NCBI RefSeq assembly: GCF_021554725.1
Contig: NZ_JAIZDP010000002.1
Location: 248,001 to 312,000, forward strand
Direction: 5' to 3'
DNA from: Sinomonas notoginsengisoli
Lineage (GTDB): Bacteria > Actinomycetota > Actinomycetes > Actinomycetales > Micrococcaceae
Length of the DNA stretch: 64,000 bases
The notes below the pieces were generated by a model. That model was not told where the DNA came from and made no database searches. It was given only the letters and a program-made list of their open reading frames with translations. Position 1 is the first letter of the stretch, and every line of letters starts with the position of its first letter. Shown in pieces: positions 57,998 to 64,000 of the stretch. The position numbers and the translations under genes were made by a program.

Positions 57998-59194
57998 TTA
58001 CCGGCCGCTCTTGAGGCCCGCGCGGGCCATCGCGTCGGCGTAGGCGCGGCCCATGTCGATGAGCCACTCCGTCTGGCGCTCCTTCGACCCGGCGAACGCG
58101 CGGCCGTGCAGCGCACGCGCCTTGTAGACCTTGAGCCCGCGGCGCCAGATGAGCGGGTTGTCCGTCTTGAGGAGCATCTGGGCGAGGCGATTCGCCTCGG
58201 TACCGTGCGCCACGATCGCGGAGGCGCGCGGGACCGCCTTGAGGAACGTCAGAAGCGGCTTGAGGCCGGCGTGCAGTTGCTCCGGCGTGAGCTTGCCGTT
58301 CGCCTCACCGGGCGTGAACCAAGGATATGCGTTCCACGGCATGGTCCATTCCGGGCGCAGCCCGAGCTGGTACTGGAGGCCGAGCAGGCGGGTGACAGCG
58401 GCGTCGTCGCCCGCCCAGACGTAACCGCAGGGACTCGCCTCGCCGGTGTTGGAGAAGAGGCTCACAATCCGGCACTCCTCGACCGAGTGCATGGGGTCGA
58501 CGTACGGCACCTCACAACCCGGGCGCAGCTTCCGGAGGAACTCGACGTGCTGGTTGACCGGCGCGATATGCGCGGCGAAGTTCGGGTCCTGCGACGCCGA
58601 GATCGGGTCCGACGAGCCTGCAGGCACGGAAAGGGCAAGCTCGAGCTCGGCGCCAGCGTGCAGGGCAGCTTGCTCTGCAGCTGCGGACGCGGCGAGCGCC
58701 TCCTGTGCCGCCTGCTCGGCTGCCGAAGCCTCGGCCGCGGCCGCCTTGGCCGCCGCGGCCTTGGCCACGGCGTGCGCCACGGCCTGCTCCGCGGTGGCGG
58801 CAGCGGCGTCGGCGGCAGCACGGGCCCGCTCTGCGGCGGCCCGAGCCGAGGCAGCACGTCGCTCGGGAACGGCCGCCCCAATCACCTCGGACGCCCGGGG
58901 CGTCCCCTTGGACGTGACCCTCTTCTTGGCCGAACTCGCGGGCGCAGCAGCCTTCGCCGTACTGACCGTCGCCTTCGCCGCCGCGTTCTTCGGTGAGGCC
59001 TGCGGCTTGACGGGCTCGAGGTCGTCGTCCCCTTCCTCGTCGAACAGCCCCGCGAAGAGGTCGTCGGATCCGTCATCGTCCTCATCGTCGATCTGCGGGC
59101 CGAACCCGAAGCCCTCCTCGTACTTGGCATCGAGCTCCGAGCGGTAGTCGGAGTCGAAGTCGTCGTAGTAGTCAGGCTCGGCCAGGGCGGTCAT
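57998..59194 (-). CDS. Uracil-DNA-glycosylase-like protein with acidic and Ala-rich N-terminal extensions
   Basis: A 398-residue protein. Residues about 200-398 resemble actinobacterial uracil-DNA glycosylase family proteins: VPYVDPMHSVEECRIVSLFS, CGYVWAGDDAAVTRLLGLQY, WNAYPWFTPGEA and AIVAHGTEANRLAQMLLK. Before this lie an acidic segment (residues 1-60; DDEDDDGSDD) and an Ala-rich, probably coiled-coil helix (about 100-185), which the family normally lacks. The classical GQDPYH motif is not present, so catalytic activity is uncertain. The ATG follows GAGGAGA. Separated from the preceding gene by a strong terminator. Confidence 0.7.
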   Translation of the reverse strand: MTALAEPDYYDDFDSDYRSELDAKYEEGFGFGPQIDDEDDDGSDDLFAGLFDEEGDDDLEPVKPQASPKNAAAKATVSTAKAAAPASSAKKRVTSKGTPRASEVIGAAVPERRAASARAAAERARAAADAAAATAEQAVAHAVAKAAAAKAAAAEASAAEQAAQEALAASAAAEQAALHAGAELELALSVPAGSSDPISASQDPNFAAHIAPVNQHVEFLRKLRPGCEVPYVDPMHSVEECRIVSLFSNTGEASPCGYVWAGDDAAVTRLLGLQYQLGLRPEWTMPWNAYPWFTPGEANGKLTPEQLHAGLKPLLTFLKAVPRASAIVAHGTEANRLAQMLLKTDNPLIWRRGLKVYKARALHGRAFAGSKERQTEWLIDMGRAYADAMARAGLKSGR

Positions 59195-59340
59195 GAGGGC
59201 GGGAATCTCCTCTTTTCGGGCGCGACCCGGCCGCGGGCGCCAGGTGGCGTCCGTTCCGGGCTGTCATGGGGTGGTGAGCCTGTGGTGGGCTCAGCCGTTC
59301 GAGTCTAGCAAGCCGCGGTTGACGTTCGGTTCGCCTGCCG

Positions 59341-59375
59341 TTCACCTCCCGGCGGGTTCAGCGTAGGCTCGGCCT
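59341..59375 (+). promoter_or_regulatory. Leaderless promoter of the GNAT gene
   Basis: TTCACC (59341-59346), 17-base spacer, TAGGCT (59364-59369), then six bases to the GTG at 59376. The start codon has no ribosome-binding site. This geometry equals that of lysE at 21781 and supports translation of a leaderless transcript, which is common in actinobacteria. Confidence 0.55.
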
Positions 59376-59819
59376 GTGGACGCGGACAGCGCGCGGAACA
59401 TCACCTTGCGGCGCCTGATTCCAGGCGACGCGGCCCGCCTCGTGGCCGCCTCCGACCTCTTCGACCACCCCGTCGCCGATTCCGGCGCGCGCGAGTTCCT
59501 CGCCAAACCGGGCCACCACCTGCTCTTGGCCGAGGACGCGGACGGCCGGGCGGTCGGATTCGTCAGCGGCGTCGAGACCAGCCACCCGGACAAGGGCACC
59601 GAGATGTTCCTCTACGAGCTGGCGGTGGCCCCGGATTGGCGTCGCCGCGGGGTGGCCTCCCATCTGGTCAACGCCCTCGCGGAGATCGCCCGCGAGCTCG
59701 GCTGCTACGGCATGTGGACGGGCACGGAGCCCGGCAACGAGGCCGCCCTGGCAACTTATCTGTCCACGGGTGCGCGCCTCGAGCCGGGCACCACGACAGT
59801 GGTCTACGACCTCGCGTGA
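59376..59819 (+). CDS. GNAT family acetyltransferase (AAC(3)-I-like)
   Basis: A 147-residue GNAT enzyme. LFDHPVADSGAREFLAKPGH, GFVSGVETSHPDKGTEMFLY and ELAVAPDWRRRGVASHLVNA (acetyl-CoA binding R/Q-x-x-G-x-A) match the aminoglycoside 3-N-acetyltransferase-I-like branch, which includes both resistance enzymes and housekeeping paralogues. Resistance is not implied. The GTG start is leaderless. The ABC exporter follows after 12 bases, so it may be co-transcribed. Confidence 0.85.
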   Translation: MDADSARNITLRRLIPGDAARLVAASDLFDHPVADSGAREFLAKPGHHLLLAEDADGRAVGFVSGVETSHPDKGTEMFLYELAVAPDWRRRGVASHLVNALAEIARELGCYGMWTGTEPGNEAALATYLSTGARLEPGTTTVVYDLA

Positions 59820-59831
59820 GCGGCGATCCAC

Positions 59832-60845
59832 ATGGGCGCTCCTGTGGCGATCACCGGTCTGACGAAGTCGTTCGGGCGGGCGCTCGCGCTAGACCGCCTC
59901 GACCTGGACGTCCGGGAGGGCGAGGTTCTCGGGTTCCTCGGGCCCAACGGCGCCGGGAAGTCCACCACCCTGCGCATCCTCCTGGGCCTGCTGCGCCCGG
60001 ACTCGGGCCGCGTGGAACTCCTTGGCGGGGACCCGTGGCGGGACGTGGTCGCGCTGCACCGGCGCGTCGCGTACGTGCCCGGGGACGTGAGCCTGTGGCC
60101 GTCACTCACGGGCGGCCAGGCAATCGACCTCATGGGCAGGCTCCGCGGCGGTCTTGACGAGTCACGCCGCGCCGAGCTCATCGAGACCTTCGAGCTCGAC
60201 CCGTCCAAACGCGGGCGGGCCTACTCCACCGGGAACCGGCAGAAGGTCGCGATCGTCGCGGCCCTGTCCTCGCACGCGGAGCTCCTGATACTCGACGAGC
60301 CCACCGCGGGGCTGGACCCCCTCATGGAGGCCCTGTTCCGCGGGGAGATCCGCCGCGAGAAGGCCGCCGGCCGCAGCGTGCTCCTCTCGAGCCACATCCT
60401 CTCGGAGGTCGAGGCCCTCGCGGACCGGATCAGCATCATCCGTCAGGGGCGCGTCGTGGAGACTGGCACGCTCGAGCAGATGCGCCTCCGCACGCGTACC
60501 AACGTCGCCGCGACACTCGACGACAGCGCCGGACAGCACCCTGGCCTCGCGGGGATTCCCGGCGTTGAGGACCTGCTCGTCGAAGGCCACCGGGTTCGCT
60601 TCAGCGTCGACGCCGCGGGACTCGGCGCCGCGATGGCGGCCCTCGGGACCCAAGGGATCCTCGCCCTCACGGTGACCCCGCCCAGTCTCGAGGACCTCTT
60701 CCTGCAGCACTACGGGGAGCGGATCCCCACCCCGGGAGCCGGAGAAGACCGGGGGGCCGCAGACGGGGAGGAGACGCACGACGCCGCCCAGCACCGCCCG
60801 GTGGTGCCCCGCCACCGCGCGGACTCGCCGCAGGACAGACCGTGA
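59832..60845 (+). CDS. ABC exporter ATP-binding protein
   Basis: A 337-residue ATPase. Walker A is GPNGAGKSTTLRILLG, the signature is YSTGNRQKVAIVAALS (an unusual NRQK instead of SGGQ-type), Walker B is LLILDEPTAGLDP and the switch histidine is in LLSSHILSEVEAL. A C-terminal extension of about 90 residues, polar and Glu/Asp-rich at the end, is found in daunorubicin-type (DrrA) and polyketide-antibiotic exporters. GTGA coupling to the permease. Cargo unknown; drug or lipid efflux is typical. Confidence 0.9.
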   Translation: MGAPVAITGLTKSFGRALALDRLDLDVREGEVLGFLGPNGAGKSTTLRILLGLLRPDSGRVELLGGDPWRDVVALHRRVAYVPGDVSLWPSLTGGQAIDLMGRLRGGLDESRRAELIETFELDPSKRGRAYSTGNRQKVAIVAALSSHAELLILDEPTAGLDPLMEALFRGEIRREKAAGRSVLLSSHILSEVEALADRISIIRQGRVVETGTLEQMRLRTRTNVAATLDDSAGQHPGLAGIPGVEDLLVEGHRVRFSVDAAGLGAAMAALGTQGILALTVTPPSLEDLFLQHYGERIPTPGAGEDRGAADGEETHDAAQHRPVVPRHRADSPQDRP

Positions 60846-62431
60846 CCGGATTCGCGGGGACGGGGCGCCTGCTCCTCCTCGCGCTGCGGATCGACCGGTT
60901 CAAGCTCGCGCCGTGGGTGCTGATCATCGCGTTCTTCCCTGTCGTGTCCTACAACGGATACTCGGCTGTGTTCTCGGGCCCCCGCGAGGCCCTGGCACTC
61001 GAGGCGAGCATGGGTGCGAACCCGGCATTCATGCTGCTGGTGGGCCCGGCGGAGCACTTCGGCACCGCTTTCGGGTTCACCGCGTGGCGTGTCGGCGTCT
61101 TCGGCATGTTCTTCGCGGCGCTCATGGCCGTCTTCGCTGTCACCCGGCATGCGCGGGCGGCAGAGGACTCGGGGCAGGCCGAGCTCATCGACTCGGGCGC
61201 CGTGGGGCCGTATGCCAGGCTCACTGCCGCGATCCTGCTCGCGTGGATCGCCTCCGCCGCGGTGGGCCTCGCGGTCGCGGGCACGCTCGCGGCCTCGGGT
61301 GCGACAGCGGCCGAGGGGCTTGCCCTCGGTGCCCAGTTCGGCGGCATGGGGGTGGCGTTCAGCGGGGTAGCGGCGATCACGTCGCAGGTCGGCGCCTTCT
61401 CGCGCACCGCCAACACGCTCGCCACCGGGGTCCTCGTGCTCAGCTACGTGCTCCGCGGCGTCGCCGACTCCCTCACGGACGGGCAGTGGCTGTTGTGGAC
61501 CAACCCGATGGGCTGGGGCGAGCTCATCCGTCCCGCCGGCGAGCGACGTGTGCTCCCGCTCGCGGCGCTCGTCGCGGCCGGGGTCGCGACCGCCGTGGCC
61601 GGAGGCTGGATCTCGCGGCGGCGCGATTACGGCTCCGGCCTCATCGGACAGCGTCCCGGCCCATCGAGATGGCAGGCCGGCATCTGGGGCCAGACGGCCA
61701 CACTGAATCGGGCGCCCATGGTCACCTGGCTCGCCACCTTCGTGTTCCTCGGGTTCGTGTACGGGCTCGTGACGGGCACCATGGGGGACTTCTTCGCCAA
61801 GAACGCTTTTGTGCGCCAGCTCATCGCCACGCGCTCCGCCACCGAGACGGACCTCACGTTCACCTTCGTGTCGATGCTGCTGCTGATCCTCGCGATGGGC
61901 GGCGGCGTGTTCGGCATCCAGCTGGCCGTGCGGTTCGCTGTGGAGGAGGAAGAGGGCCGCGCCGACTGGGTCCTCTCGGCTGGCATCTCCCGCTCGGGTT
62001 ACTTCGCCCCGGTCGTGGCCGTCGCCGTCGTGGCGCCCGCCATCGCGGCCGTCATCGGCGGCGTCGTGCTCGCGTTCACTGCCGTGGCGACGGGCACCGC
62101 GATCGACGCCGGGGACGTGGTGCGCCAGGCGTTCGCGACCGTCCCGGCGCTGTGGCTGACCGCGGCGGTGGGTCTGGCCTTCGTGGGCGTTGCGCCGCTG
62201 TTCCGCTGGATCGCCTGGCTCCTCGTCGTGTACTGGCTGATCCTGACCGTCTTCGGGCCGCTGCTCAAGGCCCCCGACTGGCTCCTGGACACGAGCCCCT
62301 TCCACGTGATCCCCAGCGTGACCGCCTCCGATGCCGATTGGGCGCCCGTGGGCTGGATCGTCGCCATCACAGTGGCTCTCATCCTGGCCGGGTTCATCGG
62401 CTACAGGATCAGGAGCATCCGCGGCGGGTGA
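60842..62431 (+). CDS. ABC exporter permease (antibiotic-exporter type)
   Basis: A 529-residue membrane protein with about 12 helices. GFTAWRVGVFGMFFAALMAV, WTNPMGWGELIRPAGERRVL and TSPFHVIPSVTASDADWAPV are typical of the actinobacterial polyketide-antibiotic/tetronasin-type exporter permeases that pair with a single ATPase. GTG 60842 overlaps the ATPase stop. The following 131 bases hold no gene. Likely forms a self-contained exporter with the ATPase. Confidence 0.88.
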   Translation: MTGFAGTGRLLLLALRIDRFKLAPWVLIIAFFPVVSYNGYSAVFSGPREALALEASMGANPAFMLLVGPAEHFGTAFGFTAWRVGVFGMFFAALMAVFAVTRHARAAEDSGQAELIDSGAVGPYARLTAAILLAWIASAAVGLAVAGTLAASGATAAEGLALGAQFGGMGVAFSGVAAITSQVGAFSRTANTLATGVLVLSYVLRGVADSLTDGQWLLWTNPMGWGELIRPAGERRVLPLAALVAAGVATAVAGGWISRRRDYGSGLIGQRPGPSRWQAGIWGQTATLNRAPMVTWLATFVFLGFVYGLVTGTMGDFFAKNAFVRQLIATRSATETDLTFTFVSMLLLILAMGGGVFGIQLAVRFAVEEEEGRADWVLSAGISRSGYFAPVVAVAVVAPAIAAVIGGVVLAFTAVATGTAIDAGDVVRQAFATVPALWLTAAVGLAFVGVAPLFRWIAWLLVVYWLILTVFGPLLKAPDWLLDTSPFHVIPSVTASDADWAPVGWIVAITVALILAGFIGYRIRSIRGG

Positions 62432-62562
62432 GAGCGGGTGCCGGTTTCGCCCATCTTCTGGAAGAATAGTGCCTCCCGCGCACCTGTTCCGGGAATCAGC
62501 GCGCCCCGGCTCCGGTTGCACCTCCCGTACGCCTTCCTGAACCACCCTCCCAGGAGACCCCG

Positions 62563-64000
62563 TTGCCTTCCGAAGCCAAGCCCGACTCGCCGTCGGTGAC
62601 CGGAGACCCCGGAAGCCCTCGCGACGCGGACCGCATCACCCCCGAGAACCGGCTCGTCGTGACCGTCCTGGTGGTCGCAGCCTTCGTGGTGATCCTCAAC
62701 GAGACGATCATGAACGTCGCCCTGCCGCGGCTCATGGCCGAGCTCAAGGTCGACGCGCCCACTGTCCAGTGGCTCGCGACCGCGTTCATGCTCACGATGT
62801 CCGTGGTCATCCCGACCACCGGCTTCCTCCTGCAGAAGTTCACCACCCGAACCGTCTACGTCCTCGCGATGAGCCTGTTCAGCGCCGGCACCCTGCTCGC
62901 GGCGCTCGCACCCGGCTTCGGCGTGCTCCTGCTGGCGCGCGTAGTCCAGGCATCGGGCACCGCGATCATGATGCCGCTGCTCCTGACAAGCGTCCTGAAC
63001 CTCATCCCGATTGCCCGCCGCGGTCAGGTCATGGGGACCGTGAGCATCGTGATCTCCGTGGCGCCCGCCGTGGGGCCCACCCTCTCGGGCCTCATCCTGC
63101 AGTTCCTCTCGTGGCGGTTCATGTTCCTCACCGTGCTGCCGATCGCCGTAGCCGCACTGCTGTTCGGCGCCGCGAAGCTGCACGGGAATTCCTACAGCGA
63201 GCGACCGGCCCTCGACGTCCTCTCCGTGGCGCTCTCAGTTCCGGCGTTCGGCGGCGTGGTCTACGGACTCAGCCAGCTGGGAGGCACTGGGGCCGGCGGG
63301 CTCGGTCCCGTGGTCCCACTCGCGGTGGGCGGTGTGGCGCTCGTGGCGTTCGTGCTGCGCCAGATCGCGCTGCAGCGCGGCGGATCGCCGCTGCTGGACC
63401 TTCGCGCCTTCGCGTACCCGATGTACACCGTGGCCACCGCGCTGCTCATGGTGGGCATGATGGCGCTGTTCGGCGTCGTAATCCTCCTGCCCCTCTACCT
63501 CCAGGAGCTGCGGGGCCTCGACACCCTCGGCACCGGGCTCCTGCTCCTACCGGGCGGGCTCGTGATGGGCCTGCTCGCACCGACCGTGGGGAAGTGGTTC
63601 GACCGAGTCGGACCCGTCCCGCTCACGGTCACGGGAACCTCCCTCATCACGGCGGTGCTCGTAGCCCTCAGCTTCCTCGCGGCAGACACGTCCGTGTGGC
63701 TCGTGATGGGCCTGCATAGCGTGTTGTCCCTGGGACTCGCGTTCCTGTTCGCACCGACGTTCACGTCAGGCCTCAACCCCCTGCCTCCGCAGCTGTACAG
63801 CCACGGCTCGGCGATCCTGAGCACCCTGCAGCAGGTGGCCGGCGCGGCGGGAACGGCGCTCCTTGTTGCCGTCATGGCGGGAACAGCCCACGCGTCGTCC
63901 TCGAGCATGCCTGCGGTCGATTCTGCTCTGGCCGGCTTCCACGCGGCGTTCCTTGTGGCGGCGGGCGCGGGAGCGGCGGCGATCGTCCTCGCGGCGTTCC
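62563..64000 (+). CDS. DHA2-family MFS multidrug transporter (truncated by window end)
   Basis: The frame runs off the window end after 479 codons. TTG 62563 is the probable start (AGGAGA upstream). FVVILNETIMNVALPRLMAE is the DHA2 motif D1-type helix, followed by VQWLATAFMLTMSVVIPTTG and PAVGPTLSGLILQFLSWRFM, the EmrB/QacA pattern for 14-helix drug pumps. About 13 helices are visible. It lies downstream of the ABC exporter, so this end of the window is rich in efflux functions. Substrate unknown. Confidence 0.92.
   Translation, partial: MPSEAKPDSPSVTGDPGSPRDADRITPENRLVVTVLVVAAFVVILNETIMNVALPRLMAELKVDAPTVQWLATAFMLTMSVVIPTTGFLLQKFTTRTVYVLAMSLFSAGTLLAALAPGFGVLLLARVVQASGTAIMMPLLLTSVLNLIPIARRGQVMGTVSIVISVAPAVGPTLSGLILQFLSWRFMFLTVLPIAVAALLFGAAKLHGNSYSERPALDVLSVALSVPAFGGVVYGLSQLGGTGAGGLGPVVPLAVGGVALVAFVLRQIALQRGGSPLLDLRAFAYPMYTVATALLMVGMMALFGVVILLPLYLQELRGLDTLGTGLLLLPGGLVMGLLAPTVGKWFDRVGPVPLTVTGTSLITAVLVALSFLAADTSVWLVMGLHSVLSLGLAFLFAPTFTSGLNPLPPQLYSHGSAILSTLQQVAGAAGTALLVAVMAGTAHASSSSMPAVDSALAGFHAAFLVAAGAGAAAIVLAAF

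Noticed and set aside
59300-59325. GTTCGAGTC, similar to a tRNA T-arm
   Set aside because: No acceptor, D or anticodon stem can be built around it.

Overview
The window is about 70 % G+C with strong G/C bias at third codon positions and tightly packed genes. Many genes are coupled by ATGA or GTGA overlaps, and GTG and TTG starts are common. A C50-type carotenoid operon, an NnrD dehydratase, ROK and LacI sugar regulons and a LysG/LysE pair point to an actinobacterium, most likely a Micrococcaceae member of the Arthrobacter/Sinomonas type. The genus cannot be proven from this sequence. I found no rRNA, tRNA, CRISPR array or intact insertion sequence.

Layout. 1-7.1 kb: housekeeping genes (nucleoside kinase, a ketopantoate-reductase/DUF3995 fusion, PEP-mutase-like enzyme, NnrD, histidine phosphatase, tRNase Z) and a frameshifted relic resembling homoserine dehydrogenase. 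7.3-15 kb: an eight-gene minus-strand operon, crtE-crtB-crtI-crtYe-crtYf-crtEb-photolyase-MarR, for decaprenoxanthin-like pigment plus light-damage repair. A short divergent promoter with a nested dyad separates it from a plus-strand operon (TspO-like membrane protein, SDR/DUF2867 protein, MMPL transporter; 15.0-19.7 kb). 19.7-31.8 kb: aldo/keto reductase, LysG/LysE, hemerythrin, lactonase, MFS transporter, a Ser/Thr kinase, an SDR, a TauE exporter with a CstR-like repressor, and an aminotransferase. 32-36.4 kb: a carboxyltransferase whose partner gene is reduced to a 20-codon relic, an amidase and an AtoE-type fatty-acid transporter. 36.6-42.3 kb: an orphan beta-helix protein, immunity-gene relics, a TetR/Pmp3/SDR unit with paired operators, and relics of fumarylacetoacetase and an MHS transporter. 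42.4-57.1 kb: sugar and polyol catabolism, namely xylA-xylB-alditol oxidase under a divergent ROK regulator, and an eight-gene ABC-importer/oxidoreductase/ThuA/epimerase operon under a divergent LacI regulator. 57.2-64 kb: S4 protein, a uracil-DNA-glycosylase-like protein with unusual N-terminal extensions, GNAT enzyme, ABC exporter pair and a truncated DHA2 MFS pump.

Two repeat families are the least expected content. The first is a short palindromic element with core GCGCACGACGCCGC, read in frame as A-H-D-A-A. It appears inside six unrelated proteins between 8.4 and 25.0 kb (photolyase, CrtB, MMPL, LysG, lactonase, MFS), in linkers or tails. The second is a set of arrays with exactly 21-bp period (three arrays of three units and one of two), each at or overlapping the 3' end of a gene. 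The window also holds several gene relics, so it has lost genes repeatedly.

All assignments are by eye from motifs and context; no database or structure search was run.
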